64,000 nucleotides of DNA, from positions 21,786,355-21,850,354 of the forward strand of contig JAJLRJ010000005.1 in the NCBI GenBank assembly GCA_024195265.1. The letters run 5' to 3'. This stretch comes from Dendrophyllia cribrosa (taxonomy: Eukaryota; Cnidaria; Anthozoa; Scleractinia; Dendrophylliidae). Both the position numbers and the translations under genes were made by a program. Position 1 is the stretch's first letter. Each line of letters opens with the position of its first letter. Below are positions 1-11,770 of this stretch, piece by piece. The notes beneath the pieces were generated by a model. That model saw only the letters and a program-made list of their open reading frames with translations, ran no database searches and was not told where the DNA came from.

Positions 1-240
1 CAAAAATCGCATAATATTTAATATTAGACCGAATCTGACTTGGAATTAAATGGATATGTAACCCAAAGCACATTCAATTCAAAACAAAACATTTAAGTAA
101 TAGATTAATCTAACCTTATTTTTTGTAGTCATTCAACATGATGCCGTCTTTTCCAACATGAAATTCAATGAAGAACGGCAACAATACTTTGTCGTCACGC
201 AACGCAATAGCATAGCAGCATTGGGTCACTGAACCCTGAA
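1..240 (+). repeat. Left terminal inverted repeat of the 5.5-kb transposon
   Basis: Imperfect inverted match to 5265-5525, with small indels. The right arm has an extra block of roughly 30 bases around 5455-5490. The window begins inside this arm. Confidence 0.7.
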
Positions 241-3200
241 TCCTTTAAAACGCCAAAAGTTGATTTTCCATACTGTCATAGAAGAGATAATATACAATAG
301 CCTGGCATTTGTCAGCTGTTCGTTAAGTTAAAATGAGCCAGTAGACTGAGGATTCAGACAATTTCTACGAAGAGCAAGCTCTGCTCGACTGTTTGTTTGT
401 TCACGGTTTGTTTACCGCGCTCGTCTTGCTGCAACCGACCGGTATCGGTCATTCCTCTATCAGCGGCTGTAAATGTGGGTTACGAAACGTGATAATCACA
501 CAAACAATGAAAGAAGTTAAGTATTTTACGGAAGTATTTTTACTGCACTCCATGAAAATCTAGCTCTCGATGTGCAGGTCATTGTGTGTTGATTTGTCCG
601 GCAACCGCTGACCAAGTCTAAAGTTTATTTATTATACTCCTGCAGCGTTTGAGTTTCCGAAAAGCATTGGCATCCCTTGACAAACGTAGAAAGTTTATCA
701 ATGAGGTCTTTCTTCTTGTCCTTGGAATTAAACGGTACTTCAAAAAATTTCAACATCGCTTTCAGCATACAAACGTTAAATTTATCTAACTTGTTCTCAG
801 TTACATAGTCACACAAGCAAAAGACGTCATAGATGACAGGATGTGGTAGACTTAGATCTTCTCCTATAGCGCTTAGTAAATCAATCTCGTCTTGAATTTG
901 TTGTTCTTCAAGTGCATCTTTAAGAGAAATTTCTTCATTTCCACGTCTCCTTCTCTTCGCTGCTAAGCGAGAAAAAATCCTTGCACTTGACTCTTAGTGA
1001 GCCACTCTTCCCTCTGAAACAGCCTGGTGTGATCTTCATTCCTTGCGTTACGCATGTCCATAGCAACTCGTGCCGGATCTGCTTTGAGACCTGATCTCTA
1101 GCCAATGTCGAATTTAGTTGTCAAATATTCTTTTACTTTGTTGCTAAATCTTGTAGACCCCCCACGTGTTTTGTGCAGGGCCCAACCAAAGTCAATAATT
1201 GGTGGTTCGCAAGCCAGCTGTTCCTCTCAACGATTTACAACCGGATGCAGGTTCTCTGGTTCATCTACGGTAGTTAATTTCTGTGCCCACTGTCTTCTGA
1301 GTTTGTCGTGAGTCGTTTCAGAAGATTTCTTCTTCAAGATGTCATGATCTCCAACTTCGAGATGAAGTTCGAGCTCGCTAAATTTGTTGAAAACCCCTTG
1401 GCAGCCGGGCTCGGAGCACTGGAACTGGGAACCCATTTCTACAGCAGGCTCAGAACCTTTAGACTTGCAATAGCGGCTGTATCGAAGAGGAAAAAAATCC
1501 TTTTGCACTAAAAGATCAGTAGGTCCTTGGTGCGTATTATACATTTGGTCATAGAGGATCAGTTTCCCAGGACCTACTCCAAACGCTTTCCAAATGCGCA
1601 CACCCGTTTCTTCGTACTCAAAATTGTGATATTTACTAAAGCCGTCAATTTTGTTTACACCAAGTTCTCGTTTTCCTCCTTTATTGAGCAGACACAAGCC
1701 GATGATCCTTTTACTGGACGTTGCGACAGGGCAGCATACATATCATTTGCTGATAAAATGTCATTGCCTTCGTTGCAGTACCTCCGAATCGTAGACTTCA
1801 TTGGGCAAAGGATTCGGTCGCAAACATCCTTTCCGTACTGAGGTTCTGAAAAGTCATATCTACAGATCTGTATCCCAGTTCTTTCGGCAACACCTTTAAC
1901 AGCTGCTATAAGGTTGTTGTTGTGATAACAGCCTGCTTCGTCCGACCTGAGAAAGGCTCGTGTTACATCAGGTTTCTGCGCCCTGATAACCCCCAAGACA
2001 TGTTCCAGAATAGAACATACAGCAAACCAGTCTTGTTGACAGGATCCATCGACCAGGTGAGCATAGGACTGCAACTCGGTGTCTTCACCATCGGCGCCAC
2101 GTGATATAACTGTAGTAATATGCCAGCTGATGCCGCGTTTTCCAAACCAGTCAGACTGTTTTTCTCTAAATTTCATTTGGAGAAATTTCATAGCCCAGTC
2201 ACTAACTAGAAGGATAGACTTTACATCCGATAACAACTTCAAGGCATCTTGCTTAGCGTTGTCTTGATTTACCGAGCGTAATATGTGTCCTTTCCAAAGA
2301 AATATGTCTGCTTTGGCTCGTTCGAAGTCGTACAGAATGTCATCAAGGTGTTCTTTGCTGTACAAAATAGCTGACGAGGACAATATTTTAGTCCTTATTT
2401 CTTCTAAAATGGTCTTGAGAGTCTCACAATCAACACACCTCGTGCTGTGCGAGTGGCAGCATTTTTCTTCGAAATCTGGGTCGTGCTCGTCGGTGAGAGC
2501 GAACTTGCAACAGTGATCTGGGCACGTGGATTCATCATCTTTGCAGTGAACACGATAATTAGTTTTCAGGTAACGTTTAGCTTCTTTTAGTCTGCCTTTT
2601 GCATCAATGCACCACTCCTTGCACACCCCGACTTTTTCCAGTTCTTCCACGATTTTTTCCACTGTTTGAAAACCTGAAGCACCCTCCGCGGCGGTGTTAT
2701 CCAATCCTTGAAGGGATTTTCTTTGTGAAGCTTCTCTCACTTCAAGAATCTTAAATAAAGTTGAGAGGGTCAGTGGCTAAAAATCTTCCTCCTCGCAGAA
2801 CATCAAGTACTGACTAATCATCGTAGATCTCGTAACAGTGCGCACCACGTTTGGCATTTCGATTGTTTCTCCACTATCAAGTTTTAGAAGCCTGTTGCCA
2901 AAAGCAACATCCTGATAAAAGTACGGGCGATCAATAAACTGAATGAAATGTTCCACTTTCACCATGTCAAGTCTCTGGCGATGCACGGTTTCCTTAACTA
3001 TGGGGGCGCCTGGACCGTGCGTTCTTGCGTGAGCCCTTGCACGTTTTATCTGCCAAGATGAAAGTTTTTCGTGCGGCTCATGGATTTTCTTTAGTGCGTC
3101 AGCCGAGTATCTGAAAGCAGACAGACTCAAAATTTGAGTTTTGACATTTTTGGAGTCTGCACTCTTATACGCATGCAATAGAATTTCAAGATCATCAGAA

Positions 3201-4160
3201 ATTGGATATTCAACTTCCGATTTCGCAGTTACGGCACCAAAACGTTTATCGGCATCCCCTGGGGCGATTACTTTACAAAGAAGCATACAGTCGTCCCTAG
3301 CCTTCTCAACACACCGGGCTTTTTCTTTTTCACTGCTCCTGTCCCAGGAAGTCTTGAGCTGGGATATCAGTGGTGTATGTGTTTCCCCTGGAATTTGGTC
3401 TGCAATGTCGTGCATTGCTGTGTTGTAAACTCTAAGAACATCTCCAGATGACGTCTCAGGAGAATACTCGAACGCCATTCCTGGAGTCCACAATGAGCCT
3501 GGATTAGAAGGCAATGGTGGTTGCCTCGAGGGAGTAGTTGACGCTGCCTCTTCAATAGCAGATACAGCCTTTTGTTTAGCGGACCTAAAAATCGATATGA
3601 AACCTTCCATTATTAGATGAAATTGAGCATGATTGCGCGAATTATCAAGGGCCAGGGTTGTGTTATGCGAAAAACGAACCCAATTGTTTTACATATTTAA
3701 AACCAACATTTTATTCAACAATTCGCACTAAAGTTTGAAATCCTTTCGGTAGTTTCTTTTTTCGCAGATTACGGAATTTTTAATTTTCCCCGATACCGCT
3801 AATGAAGCAGGCGGCGCGTGGCACACGCGCATAACGTTACTTCTACACACATAAATATCATTGTATGGAGGCAAATTATTCCTTAACGGTGCTTTCTGAC
3901 AGACACGCCCACACCTTCCCAAATACCCCCTCTATCAACTCACTGGAAGGCTCGTGAGCTTGGCAGTCTCTGCATCGTTTAAAATGGTCCATTATTAGGA
4001 AACGGAATTACCCCTTGGGATTTATATTTTTCGTCTTATATTTACGAAGCAATCCACCTAAAGACAACCACTAATTCGAAATGAGTTTTTAATTATTTGA
4101 GTAAAAGTTGTACCCGTAAAAGAAATTCCATTGATGTGCTGTATGGAGGAAAATACCAAC

Positions 4161-4281
4161 CTTTGTACGGGCTCAGGTTCATTCTGGCAACCAGTCCCAC
4201 CATCTTTTGCCTCGGAAAGTAACCAGCTTGCTTCTGTCTCAATCTTTTCTTTGTGTTTCTTTCGACAAGTTGTACAAATAG
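4161..4281 (-). pseudogene. Exon 2 of the transposase-like pseudogene
   Basis: A 121-base exon bounded by a pyrimidine-rich acceptor TTTTCTTACATCTTAG and a GTTGGT donor. It encodes PICTTCRKKHKEKIETEAS and an acidic tail. The split codons at both ends restore the frame with exon 1 (phase 1) and exon 3. Confidence 0.6.
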
Positions 4282-4467
4282 CTAAGATGTAAGAAAACAA
4301 CTTTACACACTCATAATTTAATTAAAGTAACAGCACGAAAATCGATTAAAAGCAATAAAGAAATAAACTAAGGAAATAAATGCCTTTAACGGCTTCTTTT
4401 TTGTATGTAAGTGCGTATAAATCACGGCAGTTTTGGTTCTGAGGCAAAATATGATCAAGGAACTTAC

Positions 4468-4841
4468 GTGATCCCATTGCCGCGATCTTCCCAAACAAGG
4501 TATTTATTTCTTTAGCTTTCAGAAAGTTTATCACGTCTCTTCCGGAGATTGCCTTTGCTGTTCCACTGTGCCCAGGGTACTGGCATATTCTAGGTGGACG
4601 CCAAAATTTCCCGAGACTTTGCCGATGTTTAGGGCATATTTGCATTTTCTTTAAGATCAAAAAGTCCCGCTCTTGCCAAAATAAGACTTCTCTTACTGAT
4701 GTCTTCTTTTGATAAATGGCAACGATCCAGATGAACCGAGATATCGTCATTGCACTCCGCTAGAGAAACAAAGTCGTTTGCTCCTCTACTTGGACCACAT
4801 TGTCCATTCACAAGCGAATAGAAAGCGCAAATTTCCGACAT
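4468..4841 (-). pseudogene. Exon 1 of the transposase-like pseudogene
   Basis: Starts MSEICAFYSL at 4841 and reads to LFDLKENA. The frame then shifts near 4640-4655 into a second frame carrying MQICPKHRQSLGKFWRPP and a CQYPGHSG block. It ends AATGGGATCAC at a consensus GTAAGT donor. An alternative ATG lies five codons upstream at 4856. Confidence 0.65.
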
Positions 4842-5264
4842 TATGTTAATCGTCAATTAAGTCAAAGGAAAACAACAAACATAGGATGTCACGCTAGCAT
4901 TCAATTGTTAACGTCAGCAGTTAACACAAGTTGTATATATTTATAAAGTGGTAGAAGTGAAACTTAAATCCGTATTTTTCTGCCTTTTTACAGTCCTTTA
5001 TATGTTTCTCAGAGATTAGGCCATCGTCAGGACATGAGGCAATATATTAAAACTGAATAATGGACTTCTAATCTGTAAATTAATGCAACAGCAAACTGAC
5101 GTTCGAAAGTATCGCACTCAAAAGTATTTCTTACTCATCCAGACTTAAAGTTAATGTGTATTTCATTTATATAAAAAAAATGAATTAGTATCTTGTCTTC
5201 ATGTAGTCAATACCAATTAATCACCAACAATTTCAACAATTTAAACATTTTGGCAAAGATCCGA
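4842..5264. other. 5' flank of the transposase-like gene, inside the element
   Basis: AT-rich, no open frame with coding character. A short TATATATTTATAAA stretch near 4934-4947 lies about 100 bases upstream of the start codon and could serve as a TATA box, which is a guess. Confidence 0.3.
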
Positions 5265-5525
5265 ATGTTGTTGTGCAGTGTTGCGTGACAGTGAATTGGT
5301 CGTTCAGTTATCCGTTGTCGGATTTTCAAAGACGGCGTCATGATGAATTATTGCAGAAATAACTGAGGTTAGATTGAGCTATAACTATTTATAAACTGTA
5401 AAATGTTTTGTTTTGAATGTGCTTTGGGTTACATATCCGTTTAATTTCAAGTTAGGGAAATTTAGAGGGTTTTGACTTGACCGAGTCAGATTCGGACTGA
5501 TTTTAAATTTTATGCGATTTTTATG
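5265..5525 (-). repeat. Right terminal inverted repeat of the 5.5-kb transposon
   Basis: Reverse complement of the left arm, block by block, including GTTGCGTGAC, AAGACGGCGTCATGA and GTGCTTTGGGTTACATATCC. The outer boundary cannot be placed because the left arm is cut by the window edge. Confidence 0.7.
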
Positions 5526-6086
5526 AATTTTGCTGCATTTTTTACATAAACATGCGACGAGTGCCGACAAGTTTTATTGCAATTATTTTGAGACCAGTCC
5601 TTGATCTAATTACCGAGTACCGAATGGGCTGTCGGATAGGTTGCACTTTTGAGAAATCATAATTTTGGTAGAAGCGCCTTGCAAATGGCGCTCGTGGTGG
5701 CTTTAGGTGGGTGTACGAAAAAAAATCATAAATAAATACACACAAAGCAGAACAAGTTAGTTTGACACTGAGAATAGTACCTATGACTGGCTTAAGTTAT
5801 GACATAAATTTTGTTAAATTTTCAGTGTTCTATGGCATCTCGAGTTTGGGGCTAAAATCGCAGTTGCGGACGAAGGATTTCCTTGCCCCGGGGTCGCTTT
5901 TGGAATTATTGTCTAAAAATGAGAATAAAAACAAACTAGGCTAAACAAATATCGTTTTTGTACTTAACTTATAATGCTTGACTTTTATACAGAAAATGAA
6001 AGAAATCTATTTTCCGCCGAAAATCGACCGGGCGGTTTTTACACGGAACGCCTCTATATACTACACTGAAACATAGGATGGTAAGC
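5526..6086. other. Non-coding stretch
   Basis: No coding frame with recognisable content on either strand and no repeat recognised. Confidence 0.4.
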
Positions 6087-6409
6087 TAGACTGTTCACAG
6101 TCCCCTATTTTTCTCGTGTGATCAATCGAGATTGATCGCAAGTTCGAGTCAGCCTCCATTTTTGTTTTTCATGGCGAGCGATGGCTGGAGAGAGAGCAAA
6201 AATGCCGCGGGGATGGGCGTTGGGGGTTACAGCGTAACGGGTCGGGGAGCGGAAAAAATATTTTTCCCGCTTCCTCCCTTCCCTGTCCCCTGAGCAGTTT
6301 TTGTACTCTCCCCAGTTTTTATCGCGCCGTAACATTCAAGATGGCGGCTAAATAAAGGATCGAACTCGACAAACATACGGGAAAATAGGGGACTACTGTG
6401 AACAGTCTA
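6087..6409. mobile_element. MITE with TIR TAGACTGTTCACAG
   Basis: A 323-base element. The left end TAGACTGTTCACAG-TCCCCTATTTTT is mirrored at the right end, which has a 3-base TAG insertion. The interior is GC-richer than its surroundings and has no coding capacity, although open frames cross it on the minus strand. This is a typical non-autonomous TIR element. Confidence 0.75.
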
Positions 6410-8617
6410 ATGCTAAGCCTGTGTTATAACATGACATTCCAAACTTATGCTCGGGAGCAGAACATTGTTGTGTCTTGCGTACACAAACAATATGTAAATA
6501 AAAAACTCCCTTGTATCTTTTATATTTACAAGAAACATTTTTTACAAGAACAGTGAGAGTCAAATATGTTAAAATTTTGTCCTTTTACAACATGGAGTAG
6601 TTTAGGCTTTGCAATTTTCTTTGGCCTTTCATAGAAAATCATAAAGAGGTAAAGAAAGAGAAAAGAGCTATTACAGTTTTTAAATTTGACTGAGTGAATA
6701 ATTGATATTTGCAAGCACAATACGAGCATAGTAACTGTCTCCGAGCATAATTATGTTATGAGCATACGATATAAACTGAAGCAATCAGTAAGGTTTCCGT
6801 ATTTTCTTCTCAGTAAAACAATGATTTCAACAGAAAGGATCAACCCGTGATTGCACACGTAAGTAGTACTCTATCAATTACTTTTACTTTCATCGTCGAG
6901 GTCATAGTTTTAAGTTGTTGTGTCAACGTAACTGAAGTTAATGATGTAACTGATTTACAGAATAACCTCACGATATCGGTGAAATTCTAAGAAAAACTAA
7001 AATAATTTTATTGGCAAGATCTGTTTATTACTTCACTGCACAAATCCTGGCGCAATAATGAAGCTAAACCCTGGATTTTGTTCTGCCTATCGCTAGTTCT
7101 TTCTCTTTCAGCTGAGCTTAATTTTAAGATGATGGCTAAAGCATCTGCTCCGCAAGTTCAGTCAGTTGTGACGTCGTACTTCAAACTCGATCGACATCTT
7201 GTAACAAAGAAAAACGATTGAGGCTTTTAATCTCAAATATTTTCCTAATTTCCGCGTACTTTTCACCACAAAGACGTACGGTATCCTGGCTCCAGAGGCC
7301 AGTTCTGTGAATATCAAATTAAGGGTGGACTGAATAAACCACATCGACAGTTTACGGAACTAAGCTTTTTTAATTTAACTGTGTAAAATATCTGAATATT
7401 GTAAAACAAGAATTGACGAATCTGTGTTTCTATATTTTTGTATATTTTTGTATCTGGCACCCAGCGATTTTGTTTTAGTAAATTTCCACGCTTTCAACAA
7501 GCCAAAGCGGACGACTCAATTTGTAAGTAGCTCCTAGACCGAACGAATAAAAGCGAACAATGCTGAACGCACGGTCTTAGCCATAATCATGTCCCGATAA
7601 ATTTGCTCTGGCTTGGTCGAACGCTGCACACTTGTTTATGAAATTAACATTTGCAACATATTGCAATCGTAAATTCTTTGGAGTTCTTCGGTAAAGCAAT
7701 ATGGTTTAGCTGAACTGATCACACTTCAAGCCTGTTTTACCGATCTGAACTGACGAAAATGTAAAAATGGGGTAAAATGGGTTTTCTTTTTGTGTACGGA
7801 TGGCTCTGACTCGCTGCGCCGAGAGGTACCAGTTCAATCGTTGAATAACGCTGTCTTTACATCATGGTACTTCTCCTTCTCATTTTTTGTAACTACAATT
7901 ACAATCAACTGCTACTCTCTTTTAACAATTCATCTTTCAACTAACCATCTTTCAATTATAGTCCTCTTTACCCTTACAACCTTACTCTTTATAAATATTT
8001 TCACCGCCTAAATTACATGCAAATATTTCAAAACAACTTTTACCGATCACGAAATGTTTGCTAGTTAATTAACATCATGATATTAAAAATCCTTACGGAG
8101 GTTTTTCTTCAGAGCGGAGTAACTTAACAGCAAATTATTAATATAACATAAATAACAGAATTACAGGCTACATATTGACGGTCTCTTATGTAATTAAGTT
8201 AACTTCAAGTAATAGAAAATCGCTAACAAAAGTTGATCTGAGGACAGCGCCCTATTCTAGTTGAACATAATCGTGAAAATCATCTAAACCATAGAGTAAA
8301 TATAAAAACCAGAGTTTCCTGCACTTAAATAGTGGAAAAGGCTAAAAGTATTTTTAAAAAGCTGATTCATTAAATTTGTGAAGGAAACGTCAATATTTAA
8401 AAGGTTTGTGTTAAATGTGGAGACAAGATGTCCCGAACTTGAAGCTATTGATAACATTTGCAATTTTTATGATTTATCTGCTTTTCCTTTCCACAAACAC
8501 CCACTGAATGGAAGTTTCTAGAAAACCTAAAAAATGCTGCAAGTCACTCTGTGACAAAAGAGCAGAGGACAGGGCTCTATGCTACTGATAAATAGCATAC
8601 AGCTATTTCAATTAACG
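6410..8617. other. Non-coding stretch with a dispersed repeat
   Basis: No gene recognised. Bases about 6502-6602 (CTCCCTTGTATCTTTTATA to the GGAGTAG end) recur in the same orientation at about 10028-10118. The motif GGGAGCAGAACAT at 6451 recurs at 9060. Confidence 0.5.
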
Positions 8618-8734
8618 TTGTCGGATGAAAAGGCGAAAAGCCAAGACCGCAAGGTAGTATGGGAATTTTATGCAATGGCTATTTACAACTGACCATACTA
8701 CTTGCGGTCTTAGCTTTGAGCTTTCATCCGACAA
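8618..8734. mobile_element. Short palindromic MITE (TIR TTGTCGGATGAAA)
   Basis: The left arm TTGTCGGATGAAA followed by AGCCAAGACCGCAAG is mirrored by CTTGCGGTCTTAGCT and TTTCATCCGACAA. The two arms account for most of the 117 bases, so a single strand could fold into one hairpin. Confidence 0.7.
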
Positions 8735-9286
8735 TGTCCCACTCCGACGTACGTCAAGACCACTTACGCATGACGTAAAAATGAGTGACCATGCCTTTGT
8801 TATGCTCAGAACGTATTGTATTGTGTTTAAAATTGATAGAGCGAAAATCAAATACGCCTTTGTCTTACAACTAAGAAACAACTAAAAAACAACTAAGAAA
8901 TATTTTAATTTCTTTTATATTAAAATATAAAAGAACTTTGGGGCTGCGATTTGTCAAAATTTTAAAGAGCGAAAATTAAATCACAATGTAGCCGCTTCAT
9001 TGCTGTCACTACAGTTTAAAATAGTAATTATAACATGCTATATATTCTAAACTCATGCTTGGGAGCAGAACATAAAAACTGGAGCGTTTGGTTGTTCCGG
9101 TGGAAAAACAAATGGAACGGTTCATCTTAACGGAAATTTTCCGGGCAAAAGGTAATACCTTTTTCTCGCTTTCACCGGAACGACCGTAATTTTCGGTACC
9201 ATTTGTTCGCATCACTAGTACCAGGCTTCTTCACGAAATAAGGAAGGCGAAGAAGGAAATTTACTCCGAGTTTGTTCGTGACAAAA
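8735..9286. other. Non-coding stretch
   Basis: No gene recognised. A small AT-rich inverted repeat lies at about 8905-8935. The 9048-9230 part shares short blocks with 6440-6470. Confidence 0.35.
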
Positions 9287-9287
9287 G

Positions 9288-9487
9288 ACCGCGGTAGCAG
9301 TTGATTTTAGTACTTGCCTAAATTCACAGTCAAACACTTCGGGACCGCGGACTGCGGTAGCAGTTCATTTTAGTACTTGCCTAAATTCACAGTCAACCAT
9401 TTCGGCAACGCGGACCGCGGTATATTAGCAGTTTATTTTAGTACTTGGCTAAATTCACAGTCAACCACTTCGGGACCGCGGTAGCAG
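9288..9487. repeat. Tandem repeat, unit about 66-70 bp, about 3 copies
   Basis: Each copy carries GCGGTAGCAGTT, TTTTAGTACTTGCCTAAAT, TCACAGTCAA and a TTCGGGACCGCGG end. Copies differ by a few substitutions and a short TATATTAG insertion in the third. Confidence 0.85.
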
Positions 9488-10170
9488 TAGACTTATGCCG
9501 TTGAAAGTGGGCCGAGTATTCTGCAATCATTCCAGGTAACTGAAAGATGGACAGTTTTGATTGCCGGTAGTTGTTTTACTTTAACGTTTACGAATCGTGC
9601 TTGCTGCATGCTTGGCATGGGATGGCGATTCGTATAATTGAAGTAGTCGTACGTAGCAAAGAATCAGAGCTGGAATTCTAGCGTTAACTTGAGCGAACAA
9701 GCAAATAAATAAATGATTGTTCTGGTAAAATTGGAGAATTGTCAGCAGGGCTTGAAAGCGTACAATCGCGTTTTAGGGTAAGCTTATAAAAGTATTTGCC
9801 TGTTAATTGTTCCCGCCGTCATTTTGTTTTTCACCCCCAGTGTCTCTCGGCATTCGGTAAAATACAAATCAGGTACAGGTCATTCGTGTTCCGTTTCCAT
9901 CAGTAACGAAAGTCCAGTGCCATTTGTCGGAAAATTCTAACCGGAAATTCCATTCAAATGGTAAGCGCTCCAGCGTTAGCTCTTGTGTCCAACAATAACA
10001 AACTGAACAAAGCGTAAATATACTGACTCCCTTGTATCTTTTATAATTACAAGAAAGATTTTTACAAGAACTGAGAGTCAAATATGTTAAAATTTTGTCC
10101 TTTTACAACAGGGAGTAGGGAAATCGGAGAACGTGGAATGGCTTCCCCAGTGTTTACTCGTTTTAAAGAT
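9488..10170. other. Non-coding stretch
   Basis: No gene recognised. Contains the second copy (10028-10118) of the repeat seen at 6502-6602. Confidence 0.4.
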
Positions 10171-10488
10171 ACAACTTTATTTATAACCCATTGTTATCTT
10201 AGGACATCCTTGCGGACTGTTTGCTTTACACTACAACTTTATTTATAACCCATTGTTTTCTTAGGACATCCTTGCGGAAAGTTTGCTTTACATTACAACT
10301 TTATTTATAACCCATTGTTATCTTAGGACATCCTTGCGGACTGTCACTGTTTGCTTTACACTTCAATTTTATTAAAAAACCCATTGCTATCTTAGGACGT
10401 CCCTCCGGACTGTTTGCTTTACATTACAACTTTATTTATAACCCATTGTTATCTTAGGACATCCTTCCGGACTGTTTGCTTTACACAG
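10171..10488. repeat. 62-bp tandem repeat, 5 copies
   Basis: Unit starts ACAACTTTATTTATAACCCA and continues TTAGGACATCCTTGCGGACT. Copy starts are near 10171, 10233, 10295, 10363 and 10426. The fourth copy is the most diverged. Confidence 0.9.
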
Positions 10489-11039
10489 CATCCTTCCTGT
10501 TTCGTTTATACATCCTTCCTGCTACATTTCTACCCACAGCACTGTCAAGACAATGTGACATCAGTGCCGGTGGCATTACTATTCTAAGCATGTGCACTGA
10601 CGCCGTATGGATTTCAAAACCAGTCATGGCGCAGTTTTAGAATTTTATCACGTCCCGTCGAAATTTTAATAAAAAGATTTAGAACATTGTCTTCGAAATT
10701 CAGTCGCACGGCGTAATGAATGCCCTGAGATAACTTCATTATTTTTAACGCAAATTTCTGCCGACTTTAGGATCATAGCTAGAAGATTGTCCATCAAATT
10801 GTTGTGTTTGGCCGGTGGCAGGCCAATACACGACTTTTACCTCGTATTTTTCAATGCCATTTGCTCCTTCAATCATGATGTCTTAAACAGGTGTAGATCC
10901 AGTGTAGTGTATAAGTAAAAGGCAAAATTTGGGGAAAAAACAATGCAGCTGAATAGTAAAAAAAAAAACTCCAATGAATTGACGATCAGCACAGTTTCTC
11001 TGAAACTGTTTTGATTGTTATCATCGTCATTGTTGTTAG

Positions 11040-11080
<41 letters not shown>

Positions 11081-11165
11081 TTTAACCAGGGAGCCCACTC
11101 CCCTTGGCGGTTTTCAGTGGGGTCCTGCTATTGCTACTATTATTATTGTTATCATTATTGTTCAT
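10489..11165. other. Non-coding stretch with (TAA)n microsatellite
   Basis: No gene recognised. A perfect TAA/ATA run of about 39 bases lies at 11043-11081. Confidence 0.5.
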
Positions 11166-11278
11166 TTAACCCATTGACGCCCGCGACTTTTTTCGTTTTT
11201 GAGTGATTTTCTGTATATAAACGATCCATAGGATTTCGTGACTCCATATTTGAAGTTACCATTGAAAGTGCTGCTGTT

Positions 11279-11767
11279 CTAAAACACTGAAGGCTCGAGT
11301 TTACTGGAAACGTCATTCTGACATTGTGATTTTGCTTTGTTGGATTGCAATAAAGTCTTCAATATGGTGTTTCTGCGATTTTTGGTAAGTCCACAGCCAT
11401 TTTTCATCTTTAGTAGCTGCCTGATGAGCATCATTAAGCTTGAAGGTAGTTCAGAGTCCACTTTCTCAATGAAGCGAGTTAGTTGTTGTACTTCGTTTAC
11501 GAATTTGGCTCGTTGCTCGTTGAACTGGAATGATGGCCGCCATGAAACGAAGTAGCTTTGGGACTCGACTCTGGATGAATTTCTCGACCTACGGCGGCAT
11601 ATTTTGGAAGTTGCGACCACAGGAGAATACAACAAGCGTGAAATTTCGGCGGTGGGTCGGAGTGGCTGTGGACTTGGTATAAATATGAAATGTGTGCGGA
11701 AAGAAACGAATTTCCCAGCATGCAGTGCGGTGGTGATATTGAAAATCGAGGCAAGATCAGTATGCAT
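11279..11767 (-). CDS. Hypothetical 162-residue open frame inside the TTAA element
   Basis: An open frame starting MHTDLASIF and ending KLEPSVF. The C-terminal half (about residues 75-160) looks helical and charged and is more protein-like than the N-terminal half. The left LTR of the retrotransposon begins three bases upstream of the ATG, so any native promoter is now 7 kb away. No family recognised. It may be a remnant of the TTAA element's own coding sequence or a chance frame. Confidence 0.2.
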   Translation of the reverse strand: MHTDLASIFNITTALHAGKFVSFRTHFIFIPSPQPLRPTAEISRLLYSPVVATSKICRRRSRNSSRVESQSYFVSWRPSFQFNEQRAKFVNEVQQLTRFIEKVDSELPSSLMMLIRQLLKMKNGCGLTKNRRNTILKTLLQSNKAKSQCQNDVSSKLEPSVF

Positions 11768-11770
11768 TAG

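Larger units (their letters stand above)
625..4841 (-). pseudogene. Decayed DDE-transposase-like gene with a C2H2 finger (large anthozoan family)
   Basis: A minus-strand gene of about 1150 codons. Exon 1 is about 4468-4841 (ATG at 4839-4841, donor GTAAGT), exon 2 is 4161-4281 (acceptor TTACATCTTAG) and exon 3 runs from 3584 down to 625. Codon phase is kept across both introns. Order of content: an N-terminal cysteine motif (ICPKHR, then ICTTCRKKH split across the first junction), a long helical region, a Cys-rich block (about 2450-2560), a possible DDE core (SDWAMKF at 2180-2200, RSDEAGCYHN near 1920-1945, then YGKDVCDR near 1805-1830), a C2H2 finger CX4CX12HX5H near 1330-1420, and a conserved C-terminus. 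Breaks: in-frame TAG at 2777-2779 and 1098-1100, and frameshifts near 4640-4655, 1655-1697 and in the A-run at 972-977. An AATAAA overlaps the final stop. The family resembles abundant uncharacterised coral proteins; the transposase reading is inference. Confidence 0.75.
1..5525 (-). mobile_element. DNA transposon with long imperfect TIRs and transposase-like gene
   Basis: Bases 1 to about 240 are an imperfect inverted copy of about 5265-5525. The matching blocks appear in the same order in both arms: AAAATCGCATAA, TCCGAATCTGACT, GGATATGTAACCCAAAGCAC, ATGATGCCGTCTTT (ATGACGCCGTCTTT on the right) and GTCACGCAAC. The only gene-like content between the arms is one decayed minus-strand gene filling about 625-4841. 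That layout is what a class II transposon of about 5.5 kb would show. The left end probably lies just outside the window, so the true termini and target duplication cannot be read. The superfamily is not recognised. Confidence 0.7.

Noticed and set aside
4934..4947. TATA box for the transposase-like gene
   Set aside because: The region is AT-rich throughout, so the match is not informative enough for a separate feature.
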